A stretch of DNA of 64,000 nt from Alphaproteobacteria bacterium (GTDB taxonomy: Bacteria; Pseudomonadota; Alphaproteobacteria; CAAGCB01; CAG-977), in contig JAFZYY010000019.1 in the NCBI GenBank assembly GCA_017616015.1, forward strand, positions 64,486-128,485. Reading direction: 5' to 3'. Positions 8,380-19,249 of the stretch are shown here, piece after piece. Under the pieces are notes generated by a model, which searched no databases, was not told the origin of the DNA, and worked only from the letters and a program-made list of their open reading frames with translations. Each line of letters opens with the position of its first letter. Position 1 is the stretch's first letter. A program made the translations under genes and the position numbers.

Positions 8380-10572
8380 ATGGCTGAAAACAAAATTCTT
8401 CCGGGCAATACGGAAAAATTAGGGGCGGTTTATGACGGAAAGGGCGTTAATTTTGCCATCTTTTCCGAGAATGCGACGAAAGTGGAGCTTTGTCTGTTTG
8501 ACGAAAACGATAATGAAACGCGCATCGAATTGCCTAACCGGTCGGAAGACGGCATCTGGTCGGGCTATGTGCCGGGGCTGAAGCCGGGAATGCGTTACGG
8601 TTACCGCGTGGACGGGCCGTATGATCCGGACAGAGGCATGCGTTTTAATCCGAATAAGTTGCTGATAGACCCGTACGCCCGTCAGTTGGATCGCGAATTT
8701 GAATGGAGCGATGATTTTCTGGCGTCCAATCCCGGGGATCCGAAATCGATGAACACTGTGGATACGGGTAAAATCGCGCCGAAAGCCATTATTCAGGATC
8801 CGGAAGCGTTAAAAGCTGTCGGAACGGTCGAACGTCCGAATATATCGTGGGATCAGACGGTGATTTATGAAACCCATACGAAAGGGTTTACCAAAAAACA
8901 CCCCGACGTTCCCGAGGAAGATAAAGGCAAATTCGCCGGCATGGCCAATCCGGAAGTCATGAAATATATTGACGAGCAGGGGATTTCTTCGGTGGAATTG
9001 CTGCCCGTTCAGGCTTTTGCTACGGACAAGGGCGTGGCGGATAAAGGACTGTCCAATTTCTGGGGCTATGAGCCGATTGCTTATTTTGCGCCTCACCCCG
9101 ATTACGGCGATCCGGTCGAATTTAAGAAAATGGTGAACGCTTACCATGCCGCCGGAAAAGAAGTGATTATGGACGTGGTCTATAACCATGTCGGCGAAGG
9201 GGACGCTTTTTCTCAGATGATCGGGCTGAAAGGAATCGACAGCGCTTACTATTTTGTGCATGACCCGAACGATCAATCCCAGTACCGTAACGAAACGGGT
9301 TGCGGCAACGCTTTGGATATGACCAAGCCGATGGCGCGCCGTCTGGCAATAGAATCTTTGCGCTATTGGGCGGAGGAAATGGGCGTCGACGGCTTCCGTT
9401 TTGATCTGGCAACCGTTATGGGACGCGGAAAAGAAGGCGAACCCGCCAATCGCGATTTCGATAAAGATCACCCCTTCTATCAGGCGCTGAGGGACGATCC
9501 CGTTTTATCCAAATGCAAGCTGATCGCCGAACCGTGGGATTGCGGTGCCGGCGGCTATCAGGTCGGTAATTTCCAAAAGAATTGGATGCAGTGGAACGAC
9601 CGTTTCCGCGATGATACGCGCCGCTTCTGGTGCGGTAACGAAGGCTACGCCGCCAAAATGGCGCAACGCATGACGGCTTCCGACGATATGCGCAATCAGG
9701 ACGCGCCGGAGCAGTCTCCTTCCATTAACTTTGTAACGGCGCACGACGGCTTTACGGCAAAGGATTTGTGGTCTTACGAACAAAAGCACAACGAAGCCAA
9801 TCCGTGGAACAATCAGGACGGTGCTAATCAGAACTTCGGCCGCAACTGGGGACATGAAGGTTATCGGGACGAAGAGCTGGACGAATTCCGCAACAGAATG
9901 GTGCGCAATCTGGAAGCGACTTTGCTGATAGCGGCCGGTGTGCCGATGCGTCTGGCCGGCGACGAATTCAACCGTTCGCAGGGCGGCAACAACAATCCGT
10001 ATTGTCAGGATAATGAAACCAGTTGGGTGAACTGGGATAAAATTTCGGAAAATGACGCGCAGTCGGCGGACATGATCGGCTTTATTACCAGACTTCGCCG
10101 TGACCACCCGGTATTGGGCAACGTTTCCTATTTCGACGGACAGCCCGTTGACGACAAGGGAACCAAGGATATTACCTGGGTTCGTCCCGATGGTCAGGAA
10201 ATGACCGGAACCGACTGGGTGCCGTATGCAAAAACGCTGTCTTATGTGCTGGCCGGCGAAAAAACGAAGAAAGACGGCAAACCGGCAGATGATGACTTTA
10301 TGGTGATTATGAACGCGCATGACGGCGATATTGATTTCAAGCTGCCGCCCGCGCCGAACGGTCAGAAATGGGAAGTCGCTTTTGACACAGCTCATTTGGG
10401 CGCGGAAAAATTGCCGGCGGAAAAACGCGAAGTCAAAGGCGGTTCTTATCGGGCTCAGGCGCATTCCGTTATCGTCTTGCAGGCCGTTCGCGAAGAAAAC
10501 CGCGCGAAAGAGAGAACAACGGTCAATGAAAGCGTTTTGGCTCAGATGAAGAAAAATCATTTCTCAAGGTAG
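8380..10572 (+). CDS. glgX: Glycogen debranching enzyme, GlgX/isoamylase type
   Basis: A 730 residue GH13 enzyme that hydrolyses alpha-1,6 branch linkages of glycogen. An N-terminal CBM48-like module (about 1-120, with VNFAIFSENATKVELCLFD) precedes the TIM barrel. The catalytic triad is visible as Asp342 in GFRFDLA, Glu384 in IAEPWD and Asp456 in TAHDGFT. The ATG at 8380 follows an AAAGGTG ribosome site; a TTG at 8365 would extend it by five residues with no support. Six bases separate it from the next gene. No other glycogen genes are in the window. Confidence 0.93.
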   Translation: MAENKILPGNTEKLGAVYDGKGVNFAIFSENATKVELCLFDENDNETRIELPNRSEDGIWSGYVPGLKPGMRYGYRVDGPYDPDRGMRFNPNKLLIDPYARQLDREFEWSDDFLASNPGDPKSMNTVDTGKIAPKAIIQDPEALKAVGTVERPNISWDQTVIYETHTKGFTKKHPDVPEEDKGKFAGMANPEVMKYIDEQGISSVELLPVQAFATDKGVADKGLSNFWGYEPIAYFAPHPDYGDPVEFKKMVNAYHAAGKEVIMDVVYNHVGEGDAFSQMIGLKGIDSAYYFVHDPNDQSQYRNETGCGNALDMTKPMARRLAIESLRYWAEEMGVDGFRFDLATVMGRGKEGEPANRDFDKDHPFYQALRDDPVLSKCKLIAEPWDCGAGGYQVGNFQKNWMQWNDRFRDDTRRFWCGNEGYAAKMAQRMTASDDMRNQDAPEQSPSINFVTAHDGFTAKDLWSYEQKHNEANPWNNQDGANQNFGRNWGHEGYRDEELDEFRNRMVRNLEATLLIAAGVPMRLAGDEFNRSQGGNNNPYCQDNETSWVNWDKISENDAQSADMIGFITRLRRDHPVLGNVSYFDGQPVDDKGTKDITWVRPDGQEMTGTDWVPYAKTLSYVLAGEKTKKDGKPADDDFMVIMNAHDGDIDFKLPPAPNGQKWEVAFDTAHLGAEKLPAEKREVKGGSYRAQAHSVIVLQAVREENRAKERTTVNESVLAQMKKNHFSR

Positions 10573-10578
10573 GAGAGT

Positions 10579-12219
10579 ATGGGGACTGAAAACGTTATCT
10601 CGGCACAATACAATCAGCCGAAAAAAGAAGAAGGCAAGCTGATAGATGATGTCATTGCGGGCGTTAAAGTCCAATACGCTAATGAGGAAGAAAAAGAAAA
10701 ATTAACGAAGATTCTGGAAAAACTGAAAGAGATTCCGACCGGACAGGAAACGCTGAAAAATCTGGCGGAATACGGAACAACGGTCGCTTTGGAGAGCATA
10801 AACGGTTTCGGGGTTCAATATCCTTCGCAAAACAGAATAGTTTTAAATATAAAAACGAAAAATGAAAAACTATGTTCGACATTGGTTCATGAAGCGCGCC
10901 ATGCGACACAAACTTTTCGTGAAAAAAACGGAAAAATAAGCGAATTCGGTTGCGATTTTCAGTCTAAAATCAAATGGGATCGGGCAAAGGAAGCCGACGC
11001 TCAGGTTTTCGCCTATCAGGCTGCCTGCGAATGGGCCGCTGCCGGAGATCCGAAACCTCTTGAAGAGTTTCGGAAATATTACCCTGTTACCGATGAATAT
11101 TACCGTCAACAAAAAAGCGAAAAACATTTCGAAGACGGAACCGATGAGGCTCGTTCCGTTTTATTCCGCGCTTTTTTTGAAGAGACCAATCGGCTTATCA
11201 GCTATGAAAATCTCTATCTTAATAAGAAAGCTTTCAAAGATTTGGCGGACTGCATCTGTCACAAACCGGTTTCCGGAATGACGGGAAGAGGCGCGTTTTC
11301 TTTAACAAACGAGCAGATTGCTTCGGTTACCTGCGGCGAATATATGGCGGATTATGACGCTTTCCTGAACAGCGATAAAGCTATAAGCGTGGCGGCGGGA
11401 ACAAAAGATATTCTGACGATTTCTTCCGCCGTGAAGGGGTGGCTTGTTACAGTTGATAAATTGCCCGTTTCTTCCACACGGATAACGCAGAGATGGATAG
11501 ACGAAATAGAAAAATCTCCGATCGGCGGTATTCATAAAGTGGCGGCCGAAAAGATCATGAGCGCGACAGGATTGAAAGATCCCGCCGACGTTGAGGCTTT
11601 GTATTACGATTCCGTTGAAAAGCAAGCCGAGACGGTTCAATCGTTCAGTCCTGAAATGCGCGAAACGTTTAAACGCGGAAAAATCGCGTCCAAATTTATC
11701 CGTTATTTCTGTAACGGCAGAGATATTTCGGAAGCGGAAAAAGTGCTTCAGACTACTTCTGATGAAGAGAAAAGAGCCGCCGCTCAAAAAATCATTGATG
11801 AAAAGACCGCGGAAAATGCGGATTTGCGCGATTATGTGACGGTCGCCGCGTTTATCGAGAAAAACCGCAGAAGCAATCCGGAGCTGATCGCTCGGGCGCT
11901 GGCTTCGCCGGAGTTGTCCGAAAGCGTGAAAAAAGAACTGCGCTTTGACAATGAAGCTTTATGCAAGCCCTCTGAAAAAGAAGCCGCTCCGTTAACCAAG
12001 AAAGAACAGGCTTTGTTAATAGCAATGCGTAAAGGTTCGTCTCGCCCGCTTCAGGAAGACGGAATGACGCAGGAACGAACCGTTGACCTGATGATCGAAT
12101 CGATGTCGCCTTCTTCAGGAAAAGGAAAGGATCGGTCGGGAAAAGGAAGACCGCATTCGGGAAAAGGAAAAGGCCTGCCGGGCAAGCCATGGATTTTTAA
12201 CGGGCCGCATGGGCGCTAA
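10579..12219 (+). CDS. Predicted HExxH metallopeptidase-like protein
   Basis: A 546 residue protein that I do not recognise with certainty. Residues 104-108 read HEARH, a match to the HExxH zinc-metallopeptidase motif, inside the hydrophobic-flanked helix STLVHEARHATQ. A short conserved-looking DAQVFAYQAACEWA segment about 40 residues later could supply the third ligand. The overall look resembles putative metallopeptidase domains grouped as DUF6782, but I cannot confirm this. There is no signal peptide or membrane segment. The C-terminus is a low-complexity SGKGK/GRPHSGKGKG tail rich in Gly, Lys and Ser. It starts six bases after glgX and must share its transcript; its stop overlaps the convergent acetyltransferase gene by four bases. 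Confidence 0.6.
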   Translation: MGTENVISAQYNQPKKEEGKLIDDVIAGVKVQYANEEEKEKLTKILEKLKEIPTGQETLKNLAEYGTTVALESINGFGVQYPSQNRIVLNIKTKNEKLCSTLVHEARHATQTFREKNGKISEFGCDFQSKIKWDRAKEADAQVFAYQAACEWAAAGDPKPLEEFRKYYPVTDEYYRQQKSEKHFEDGTDEARSVLFRAFFEETNRLISYENLYLNKKAFKDLADCICHKPVSGMTGRGAFSLTNEQIASVTCGEYMADYDAFLNSDKAISVAAGTKDILTISSAVKGWLVTVDKLPVSSTRITQRWIDEIEKSPIGGIHKVAAEKIMSATGLKDPADVEALYYDSVEKQAETVQSFSPEMRETFKRGKIASKFIRYFCNGRDISEAEKVLQTTSDEEKRAAAQKIIDEKTAENADLRDYVTVAAFIEKNRRSNPELIARALASPELSESVKKELRFDNEALCKPSEKEAAPLTKKEQALLIAMRKGSSRPLQEDGMTQERTVDLMIESMSPSSGKGKDRSGKGRPHSGKGKGLPGKPWIFNGPHGR

Positions 12220-12713
12220 ACGCTTTTTTCAAAAACATAATCGTCCATAACAAAGCCGCTTCCGATGTCCGTTTTTTCTTCGCGGACGATTTGGAAGCCG
12301 GCTTTTTTGTAAACGGCCAAAGAACCGTCGTTGTGTCTGTTGCAGGTCAGGCGGATAACGGGTTTTCCGTTTTGTTTCGCGATTTTTCCGGCTTCGGCGA
12401 TCATCAGGCGGGAATATCCGTTTCCCCGATACTCTTTTTTAATATACAGCTTGCTGAGAAACAGGCAATCCGTGTCCAATCGAAGCCCCGTATAACCGAT
12501 CTGTTTTTCTCCGAGCATCAGGGCAAAATACAGGTATCCTTGTTTAATTTGCGCCCGAATGGCCGTTTCTGACTGGAACTTTTCCAGCATGTAATCGACT
12601 TGCGCGGAACCGATCAGCGGCGTGAAATGTTCTTTCCAGATAACTGCGGCCAAATCGGCTGTTTCTTTGATGTCTTTGTCTGATAAAACGGGGTTTAAAG
12701 ACGGTTGCGGCAT
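12216..12713 (-). CDS. GNAT family N-acetyltransferase
   Basis: A 165 residue acetyltransferase of the GNAT fold. The acetyl-CoA pyrophosphate loop is seen in IKKEYRGNGYSRLMI (motif A, R-G-N-G-Y), preceded by the LYIKKEY strand and followed by the RLTCNRHNDGSLAVYKKAGF motif B region typical of small-molecule or protein N-acetyltransferases. The substrate cannot be predicted. The gene converges on the predicted metallopeptidase gene, overlapping by four bases, so their transcripts must run into each other. Confidence 0.88.
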   Translation of the reverse strand: MPQPSLNPVLSDKDIKETADLAAVIWKEHFTPLIGSAQVDYMLEKFQSETAIRAQIKQGYLYFALMLGEKQIGYTGLRLDTDCLFLSKLYIKKEYRGNGYSRLMIAEAGKIAKQNGKPVIRLTCNRHNDGSLAVYKKAGFQIVREEKTDIGSGFVMDDYVFEKSV

Positions 12714-13056
12714 GGGAAAATTCTCTTAAAAATGGAAACCTCCGATTTTAAAAAACGTTTGCCGTCATAAAGCAAGAAAAAAACGAACGCCCGTTTCCGT
12801 CTGTTTCAAATATTTGAATTTTTAAGAAAAGAATCAAAAAAATCGTTTATTTTCCTTGACTCTTACTGGCGTTTTTGCAATTATGCACTTCCTAATAGAG
12901 TAGGAAAATCAGGGGATTAGTCTGCTTTTTTTACTCTTTTTGGGTTTGAAAATGGCGGATTTCCGCCGTTTCCATGTGTTTAGCTTTTCGGTTCGACCGT
13001 GGAGGTTGGAATCGAGTAAGTGTGTTGTAACGGTTAGATTAGGAAAGAGGAATTTA
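12714..13056. other. Divergent intergenic region and str operon leader
   Basis: A 343 base spacer without a gene. It is strongly AT-rich near 12770-12850 and holds the rpsL promoter. The leader of about 165 bases contains a small stem AATGGCGG-ATTT-CCGCCGTT (12951-12970, one G-U pair) that could be an autogenous control site, though nothing identifies its ligand. I find no convincing promoter for the acetyltransferase on the minus strand beyond a poorly spaced TTGCTT / TAAAAT pair. Confidence 0.6.
12856..12884 (+). promoter_or_regulatory. Promoter of the str-S10-spc ribosomal operon
   Basis: TTGACT (12856-12861) with a 17 base spacer to AATTAT (12879-12884). It is the best promoter-like sequence upstream of the ribosomal genes, and the region just before it is AT-rich, resembling an UP element. 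Because no other good promoter is seen before 28717, it may drive the whole ribosomal block. Confidence 0.5.
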
Positions 13057-13428
13057 ATGCCTACAATTAACCAATTAATTCGCAGTCCGCGTAAACCGCG
13101 CGTAAAGCGTAATAAAGCTCCTGCTTTGCAGGCCTGTCCGCAAAAACGCGGCGTTTGCACGCGTGTGTATACCACGACTCCGAAAAAGCCGAACTCCGCT
13201 CTGCGTAAAGTGGCGCGCGTTCGTTTGACCAACAGTGCTGAAGTGTTAAGCTATATTCCGGGTGAAGGTCACAATCTGCAGGAACACTCTGTTGTTCTGA
13301 TCCGCGGCGGTCGTGTGAAAGACTTGCCGGGCGTGCGTTACCACATCATTCGCGGTACGCTGGATACACAAGGCGTTTCAACCCGTCGTCAGAGCCGCTC
13401 TCTGTACGGCGCAAAGCGTCCTAAGTAA
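13057..13428 (+). CDS. rpsL: Ribosomal protein S12
   Basis: A 123 residue protein of the decoding centre of the 30S subunit. The universally conserved [13 protein letters not shown] loop is present with Lys43, and the second decoding loop GGRVKDLPG carries Lys88 and Asp89. Both lysines are the ancestral form, so the allele has no known streptomycin-resistance substitution. The ATG at 13057 follows a GGAAAGAGG ribosome site and matches the family start MPTINQLIR; upstream in-frame codons are leader. First gene of the operon, 18 bases before rpsG. Confidence 0.98.
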   Translation: MPTINQLIRSPRKPRVKRNKAPALQACPQKRGVCTRVYTTTPKKPNSALRKVARVRLTNSAEVLSYIPGEGHNLQEHSVVLIRGGRVKDLPGVRYHIIRGTLDTQGVSTRRQSRSLYGAKRPK

Positions 13429-13446
13429 TAAGAAGGGAGAAGATTT

Positions 13447-13917
13447 ATGTCTCGTCGTCACGCTGCAGAAAAACGTGAAATTGTGCCCGACGCCAAATAC
13501 GGCGACGTGGTCGTTGCTAAATTTATGAATTGTGTCATGCTGCACGGTGCTAAAGCCACCGCCGAAAGAATTGTTTACGGCGCTCTGGATCGTGTGGCCG
13601 AAAAAACAAAGCAGGAACCGTTAAAGGTTTTTAATGAAGCTTTGGAAAATGTCAAACCTGCCGTTGAAGTCCGCTCCCGCCGCGTCGGCGGTGCGACCTA
13701 TCAGGTGCCGGTCGAAGTCCGCCCTGACCGTAAGCAGGCTCTTGCTATCCGTTGGATTATCGCGGCCGCCCGCGCCCGTTCCGAACAGACGATGGAACAG
13801 CGCCTGGCCGGTGAATTTTTAGATGCGTTGGCAAATAAAGGCGCTGCTGTCCGTAAACGTGAGGAAACTCACCGTATGGCGGAAGCGAACAAAGCTTTCT
13901 CGCATTATCGTTGGTAA
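13447..13917 (+). CDS. rpsG: Ribosomal protein S7
   Basis: A 156 residue primary 16S rRNA-binding protein that nucleates the 30S head and contacts E-site t[15 protein letters not shown], the [12 protein letters not shown] helix and [14 protein letters not shown] beta-hairpin are characteristic. In enterobacteria S7 represses its own operon through the rpsL-rpsG spacer; here that spacer is only 18 bases, too short for the same structure. Confidence 0.98.
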   Translation: MSRRHAAEKREIVPDAKYGDVVVAKFMNCVMLHGAKATAERIVYGALDRVAEKTKQEPLKVFNEALENVKPAVEVRSRRVGGATYQVPVEVRPDRKQALAIRWIIAAARARSEQTMEQRLAGEFLDALANKGAAVRKREETHRMAEANKAFSHYRW

Positions 13918-13941
13918 TTTTTAAGAAGAAGGTTTTGTGTA

Positions 13942-16017
13942 ATGGCTCGCACTACTCCCATTGAAAAGTATCGCAACATCGGTATCATGGCTCATATTGA
14001 TGCCGGTAAGACGACAACTACCGAACGTATTCTGTACTATACCGGTAAGTCCCACAAAATCGGCGAAGTCCACGACGGCGCCGCGACAATGGACTTTATG
14101 GTGCAGGAACAGGAACGCGGTATTACGATTACTTCCGCGGCGACAACATGTTTCTGGCGTGAACATCGCCTGAACATCATCGACACCCCGGGGCACGTCG
14201 ACTTCACGGTTGAAGTGGAACGTTGTCTGCGCGTTCTGGACGGCGCTGTTGCCGTTTTCGACGGCGTGGCCGGCGTTGAACCGCAGTCTGAAACCGTATG
14301 GCGTCAGGCGGATAAGTACAAAGTTCCCCGCATTTGCTTCGTCAACAAGATGGATCGTATCGGCGCCAATTTCCTGCGCGCCGTCGATATGATCAAAGAC
14401 CGTTTGGGTGCTACTCCGATTGTGATGACGTTGCCGATCGGTGCTGAAGCCGATTTCGTCGGCGTTGTCGACGTGTTGCGTAAACGCTCGATTATTTGGA
14501 ACGGCGAACATCTGGGCGCAGATTTCAGCTACGGCGAAGTTCCGGCCGATCTGAAAGAATTGACCGACAAGTATCACGCCGAATTGGTCGAAACCGTTGT
14601 CGAACAGGACGATCAGGCTATGGAAGATTACCTGGAAGGCAAGGAAATCTCCGTTGAAACGTTGCAGAAATGCATTCGTAAAGGCACGATTTCGATGAGT
14701 TTCGTCCCCGTTCTGTGCGGTTCTTCGTTCAAGAACAAGGGCGTGCAGCCGATGTTGGACGCTGTTGTGGATTATCTGCCGTCTCCGGTCGATATTCCCG
14801 CGGTGACCTGCACAGACCTGAAAGGTGCGGAAATCATTCGCCGCGCTGATGACGGTGAACCGATGTCCGCTCTGGCATTCAAGATTATGAACGACCCGTT
14901 CGTCGGTTCTCTGACGTTCGCTCGTATTTATTCCGGCACGATGACGTCCGGTTCTTACGTTCTGAACTCCGTCAAGGATAAGAAAGAACGTATCGGCCGT
15001 ATGTTGCTGATGCACGCGAATCACCGCGAAGAATTGAAAGAAGCGAACGCCGGCGACATCGTCGCCCTGGTTGGTTTGAAAGAAACGACGACCGGTGACA
15101 CGCTGTGCGCCGAAAACGCTCCGGCCATCTTGGAAAAGATGGACTTTCCGGATCCCGTTATCGAAGTTGCCGTCGAACCGAAAACCAAAGCCGACGTTGA
15201 AAAAATGGGCTTGGCTTTGAACCGTTTGGCGATGGAAGACCCGTCTTTCCGCGTGGCTTCCGATGCCGAAAGCGGCCAGACAATCATTAAAGGTATGGGC
15301 GAGCTCCATCTGGAAATCATTGTCGACCGTCTGAAACGCGAATTCAAAGTCGACGCGAACGTCGGCGCGCCGCAGGTGGCTTATCGTGAAACGATTTCTC
15401 AGGTTTATGAGGAAGACTACACGCATAAGAAACAATCCGGCGGTTCGGGTCAGTTCGCCCGCGTCAAAATCCGTTTCGAACCGTTGGAACCGGGTTCGGG
15501 ATTCGTCTTTGAGAACACCGTCGTCGGCGGTAATGTTCCCAAGGAATATATTCCGGGCGTTGAAAAAGGTTTGCGTGCCGCTTTGGAAACAGGTGTTCTT
15601 GCCGGTTTCCCCTGCACGGACTTCAAAGCGAACCTGTTTGACGGTGCTTATCACGACGTCGACTCTTCGACGATGGCTTTCGAAATCGCTGCCCGCGCGG
15701 CTTTCCGCGAAGGTATCGCGAAGGCGAAGCCCAAGTTGCTGGAGCCGATTATGAAAGTTGAAGTCGTCACCCCCGAAGACTACATGGGTGACATCATTGG
15801 CGACCTGAACAGCAGACGCGGTCAGGTGGCCGGTATGGATCAGCGCGGAAATGCCCGTGTGATCGATGCGACAGTTCCTCTGGCCTCTATGTTTGGCTAT
15901 GTGAATACGCTTCGTTCCATGAGTCAGGGCCGCGCTCAGTATTCGATGCAGTTCTCTCACTATGCTGAGGTGCCGCAGAACGTTGCTGATGAAATCAAAG
16001 CCAAAATGGCTGGTTAG
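13942..16017 (+). CDS. fusA: Elongation factor G
   Basis: A 691 residue translational GTPase that drives translocation and, with ribosome recycling factor, ribosome splitting. The G1 loop [12 protein letters not shown], switch [13 protein letters not shown]3 DTPGHVDF and G4 NKMD are intact. Domain IV begins around residue 480 with the GGSGQFARV stretch, and the C-terminus has the [18 protein letters not shown] domain V motif. Normal length, 24 bases after rpsG and 23 before tuf. Confidence 0.98.
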   Translation: MARTTPIEKYRNIGIMAHIDAGKTTTTERILYYTGKSHKIGEVHDGAATMDFMVQEQERGITITSAATTCFWREHRLNIIDTPGHVDFTVEVERCLRVLDGAVAVFDGVAGVEPQSETVWRQADKYKVPRICFVNKMDRIGANFLRAVDMIKDRLGATPIVMTLPIGAEADFVGVVDVLRKRSIIWNGEHLGADFSYGEVPADLKELTDKYHAELVETVVEQDDQAMEDYLEGKEISVETLQKCIRKGTISMSFVPVLCGSSFKNKGVQPMLDAVVDYLPSPVDIPAVTCTDLKGAEIIRRADDGEPMSALAFKIMNDPFVGSLTFARIYSGTMTSGSYVLNSVKDKKERIGRMLLMHANHREELKEANAGDIVALVGLKETTTGDTLCAENAPAILEKMDFPDPVIEVAVEPKTKADVEKMGLALNRLAMEDPSFRVASDAESGQTIIKGMGELHLEIIVDRLKREFKVDANVGAPQVAYRETISQVYEEDYTHKKQSGGSGQFARVKIRFEPLEPGSGFVFENTVVGGNVPKEYIPGVEKGLRAALETGVLAGFPCTDFKANLFDGAYHDVDSSTMAFEIAARAAFREGIAKAKPKLLEPIMKVEVVTPEDYMGDIIGDLNSRRGQVAGMDQRGNARVIDATVPLASMFGYVNTLRSMSQGRAQYSMQFSHYAEVPQNVADEIKAKMAG

Positions 16018-16040
16018 AAAAGAATTGGAGTTATATAAAA

Positions 16041-17231
16041 ATGGCAAAAGAGAAGTTTGAAAGAACGAAGCCGCATTGCAATATCGGCACGATAGGTCAC
16101 GTTGACCACGGCAAAACGACGTTGACGGCGGCGATAACGAAAGTATTGGCGAAGAAGGGCGAAGCGCAGTTTGTTGATTACGCGAACATCGATAAGGCTC
16201 CGGAAGAACGCGCCCGCGGTATTACGATTAACACGTCGCACGTTGAATATGAAACGGACAAGCGTCACTATGCGCACGTTGACTGCCCGGGGCACGCGGA
16301 CTATGTGAAGAACATGATCACGGGCGCCGCGCAGATGGACGGAGCTATTCTGGTAGTTTCCGCGGCTGACGGCCCGATGCCGCAGACGCGCGAACACATT
16401 CTGTTGGCTCGTCAGGTAGGCGTTCCGGCGTTGGTTGTTTACATGAACAAAGTCGACCAGGTTGACGACCCCGAATTGCTGGAACTGGTTGAGATGGAAA
16501 TCCGCGACCTGTTGTCCTCCTACAACTTCCCGGGCGACGAAATCCCCATCATCAAAGGATCCGCGTTGGCGGTTCTGGAAGACGGCGATCCGAAGCTGGG
16601 CGAAGAATCCATTCTGAAATTGATGGAAGCGATTGACACGTACATTCCGCAGCCGGATCGTCCGAAGGACAAACCGTTCCTGATGCCGATCGAAGACGTT
16701 TTCTCGATTTCCGGACGTGGTACGGTTGTGACGGGTCGTGTTGAACGCGGCATCATCAAAGTAGGCGATACGATTGAAATCGTAGGTATTAAACCGACGC
16801 AGACGACGACGTGCACGGGCGTTGAAATGTTCCGCAAGCTGTTGGATCAGGGCGAAGCGGGCGACAACATCGGCGTGTTGCTGCGCGGCACGAAGCGTGA
16901 AGAAGTTGAACGCGGACAGGTTTTGGCCGCTCCGAAGTCGATCACGCCGCACAAGGTTTTCGAATCGGAATGCTACATTCTGACGAAGGAAGAAGGCGGC
17001 CGTCATACGCCGTTCTTCTCGAACTATCGTCCTCAGTTTTATTTCCGCACGACGGACGTGACGGGCACGATCGAATTGGCGCCGGGTGTCGAGATGGTTA
17101 TGCCGGGCGACAACGTGAAGATTAAAGTCAGCCTGATTACGCCGATTGCTATGGACGAAGGTCTGCGTTTCGCTATTCGTGAAGGCGGCCGTACAGTCGG
17201 CGCCGGCGTCGTTGCCAAAATCATTGAGTAA
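16041..17231 (+). CDS. tuf: Elongation factor Tu
   Basis: A 396 residue GTPase delivering aminoacyl-tRNA to the ribosome. [29 protein letters not shown] and NKVD are the G motifs, and [13 protein letters not shown] marks domain 2. Only one tuf copy is in the window; many proteobacteria carry a second elsewhere. It is followed after 14 bases by rpsJ, so the str and S10 operons are physically fused. Confidence 0.98.
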   Translation: MAKEKFERTKPHCNIGTIGHVDHGKTTLTAAITKVLAKKGEAQFVDYANIDKAPEERARGITINTSHVEYETDKRHYAHVDCPGHADYVKNMITGAAQMDGAILVVSAADGPMPQTREHILLARQVGVPALVVYMNKVDQVDDPELLELVEMEIRDLLSSYNFPGDEIPIIKGSALAVLEDGDPKLGEESILKLMEAIDTYIPQPDRPKDKPFLMPIEDVFSISGRGTVVTGRVERGIIKVGDTIEIVGIKPTQTTTCTGVEMFRKLLDQGEAGDNIGVLLRGTKREEVERGQVLAAPKSITPHKVFESECYILTKEEGGRHTPFFSNYRPQFYFRTTDVTGTIELAPGVEMVMPGDNVKIKVSLITPIAMDEGLRFAIREGGRTVGAGVVAKIIE

Positions 17232-17245
17232 TAAGGATAGTGATT

Positions 17246-17554
17246 ATGGAAAGTCAAAATATTAGAATTCGCCTGAAAGCTTTCGACCATCGGTTGTTAG
17301 ATCAGTCGACTCGCGAGATTGTAAACACGGCAAAGCGCACGGGAGCGCAAATTTGTGGTCCTATCCCCTTGCCAACTCGTATTGAAAAGTTTACAGTGAA
17401 CCGTTCGCCGCACGTTGATAAGAAGTCGCGCGAACAGTTTGAAATCCGCACTCACAAGAGAGTGCTTGACATTATCGACCCGACGCCGCAGACGGTTGAT
17501 GCTTTGATGAAGCTCGATTTGGCTGCCGGTGTTGACGTTGAAATTAAACTTTAA
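17246..17554 (+). CDS. rpsJ: Ribosomal protein S10
   Basis: A 102 residue 30S protein that also binds NusB in antitermination. [16 protein letters not shown] at the start and [22 protein letters not shown] at the end are diagnostic. I chose the ATG at 17246, placed six bases after AAGGATAG; a GTG at 17240 would overlap that ribosome site. Leads the S10 cluster directly after tuf. Confidence 0.98.
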   Translation: MESQNIRIRLKAFDHRLLDQSTREIVNTAKRTGAQICGPIPLPTRIEKFTVNRSPHVDKKSREQFEIRTHKRVLDIIDPTPQTVDALMKLDLAAGVDVEIKL

Positions 17555-17568
17555 AGGATAAAAGAGCC

Positions 17569-18294
17569 ATGCGTAGTGGTCTTATCGCAGAAAAAATGGG
17601 CATGACTCGCCTCTTTACGGAAGACGGGACGCACGTTCCCGTCACCGTGCTGAAGGTTGAGGGATGCGAAGTCGTTTCTGTCCGCACTAAGGACAAAGAC
17701 GGCTATACCGCGTTGCAGTTGGGTTTTGGTAAAACAAAGGCAAACCGTGTTGCAAAACCGGTTCGCGGCCACTTTGCCAAAGCCAGTGTCGAACTGAAGC
17801 GCAAGTTGGTTGAATTCCGGGTTAGTGAGGACTGTGTCCTTAACCCCGGCGATGAATTGTCCGCCACTCATTTTATTGCCGGACAGTTTGTCGATGTGGT
17901 CGGCACATCTATCGGTAAAGGATATGCCGGCGGTATGAAACGGCACAATTTTGCCGGTCTTGAAGCTACACACGGTGTGTCTATTTCTCACCGCTCGTTG
18001 GGTTCCACGGGTAACCGTCAGGATCCGGGTCGTGTCTTCAAGGGTAAGAAAATGGCCGGACATCTGGGCGCTGAAAGAGTCACCGTCCAGAACCTGAAAG
18101 TCGTTGCAACGGACGCCGATCGTGGTCTGATCATGGTCAAAGGCGCTGTTCCGGGCTTTGAAGGTGCTTATGTTTTGATTAAGGACGCTGTGAAGAAAGC
18201 TCTTCCGAAAGACGTGCCGATGCCGGCCGGTTTAAAGGCCAAAGCGGCCGTTAAGGAAGAAGCTGTCGCGGCTTCCGAAGAAGTGAAGGAATAA
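17569..18294 (+). CDS. rplC: Ribosomal protein L3
   Basis: A 241 residue 50S protein near the peptidyl transferase centre. [16 protein letters not shown] opens it, and the [23 protein letters not shown] loop that reaches the catalytic centre includes the glutamine normally methylated by PrmB. It has an alanine/glutamate-rich C-terminal tail, common in alphaproteobacteria. Its stop and the rplD start share one base. Confidence 0.98.
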   Translation: MRSGLIAEKMGMTRLFTEDGTHVPVTVLKVEGCEVVSVRTKDKDGYTALQLGFGKTKANRVAKPVRGHFAKASVELKRKLVEFRVSEDCVLNPGDELSATHFIAGQFVDVVGTSIGKGYAGGMKRHNFAGLEATHGVSISHRSLGSTGNRQDPGRVFKGKKMAGHLGAERVTVQNLKVVATDADRGLIMVKGAVPGFEGAYVLIKDAVKKALPKDVPMPAGLKAKAAVKEEAVAASEEVKE

Positions 18295-18938
18295 TGGCGA
18301 TGAAACACGATATCGTCAATTTAGATAACCAGAACGTCGGTTCGATGGACTTGGCGGACAGCGTCTTCGGCGTTGAAGTCCGTGAAGATATCCTGAGCCG
18401 CGTTGTGAACTGGCAGTTGGCCAATCGCCGTGCCGGAACGCACAAAACGAAAACAATCTCTGAAGTCAGCGGTACAACCAAGAAGCCGTATAAGCAGAAA
18501 GGGACGGGTAACGCTCGTCAGGGTTCCTTGCGTGCGACTCAGTTCCGCGGCGGTGGCATCTGCTTTGGTCCGGTCGTGCGTTCTCATGCGCAGGATCTGC
18601 CGAAAAAGATTCGTCGTATGGGCATGCGTTGTGCTTTGTCCGTCAAGGCCAAAGAAGGCAAGCTGGTCGTTGTCGATGCTCTGAAAATGCCTGAAGTCAA
18701 AACGAAAGATCTGCTGTCCAAAATGGACAAGATGGGTCTGATCAATGAAAAAGGATTGACTTCCGCTTTATTCATCGGCGGCGCCGAATTGGACAACAAT
18801 TTCTCTTTGTCCGCCCGTAACATCGTCGGTATTGACGTTCTGCCGGCTCAAGGGGCTAACGTTTATGATATTTTGCGTCGCGACACTTTGGTTCTGACCA
18901 AAGAAGCGGCCGAGAATTTGGAGGCTCGACTGAAATGA
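18294..18938 (+). CDS. rplD: Ribosomal protein L4
   Basis: A 214 residue 50S protein lining the exit tunnel. The conserved [15 protein letters not shown] loop and RGGGICFGP segment are present. In E. coli L4 represses the S10 operon through the rpsJ leader; no such leader exists here because rpsJ follows tuf. The ATG at 18294 overlaps the rplC stop; a second ATG six bases later (18300) could also be used. It overlaps rplW by four bases. Confidence 0.98.
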   Translation: MAMKHDIVNLDNQNVGSMDLADSVFGVEVREDILSRVVNWQLANRRAGTHKTKTISEVSGTTKKPYKQKGTGNARQGSLRATQFRGGGICFGPVVRSHAQDLPKKIRRMGMRCALSVKAKEGKLVVVDALKMPEVKTKDLLSKMDKMGLINEKGLTSALFIGGAELDNNFSLSARNIVGIDVLPAQGANVYDILRRDTLVLTKEAAENLEARLK

Positions 18939-19246
18939 GTAAGCCGGAAGTAAAAGTAACGGAAAAAATGTACGATACGCTGTTGCGTCCCGTCATTACG
19001 GAAAAAGCCATGAAAGTTTCCGAAAACGGTCAGGTGACTTTCCGTGTTCCGTTGACAGCGACAAAAACCGAAGTCAAAGCGGCTGTTGAAGCTTTGTTCG
19101 GTGTTAAGGTTAAGGCTGTGAATACCGTTCGCATCGCCGGAAAAACAAAGCGTTTCCGCGGCGAAATCGGCAAGCGCAGCGATTTCAAAAAAGCGATTGT
19201 TACCTTGGCTGAAGGCAACAATATTGATTTTACGACGGGGGTTTAA
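18935..19246 (+). CDS. rplW: Ribosomal protein L23
   Basis: A 103 residue 50S protein at the tunnel exit, docking site for trigger factor and [37 protein letters not shown] and [19 protein letters not shown] fit the family throughout. Coupled to rplD by an ATGA overlap and followed after three bases by rplB. Confidence 0.97.
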   Translation: MSKPEVKVTEKMYDTLLRPVITEKAMKVSENGQVTFRVPLTATKTEVKAAVEALFGVKVKAVNTVRIAGKTKRFRGEIGKRSDFKKAIVTLAEGNNIDFTTGV

Positions 19247-19249
19247 GAG

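Noticed and set aside
12951-12970. Leader hairpin before rpsL as a riboswitch or S7 site
   Set aside because: Only a single eight-pair stem with one G-U pair; nothing else matches a known leader RNA or the known S7 target.
13921-16047. Long open frame (708 codons) on the minus strand opposite fusA
   Set aside because: It mirrors the highly conserved fusA gene, has no ribosome site, and its protein is a composition-biased His/Asn/Arg-rich sequence typical of antisense shadows. A similar frame opposite tuf (16014-17006) is rejected for the same reason.
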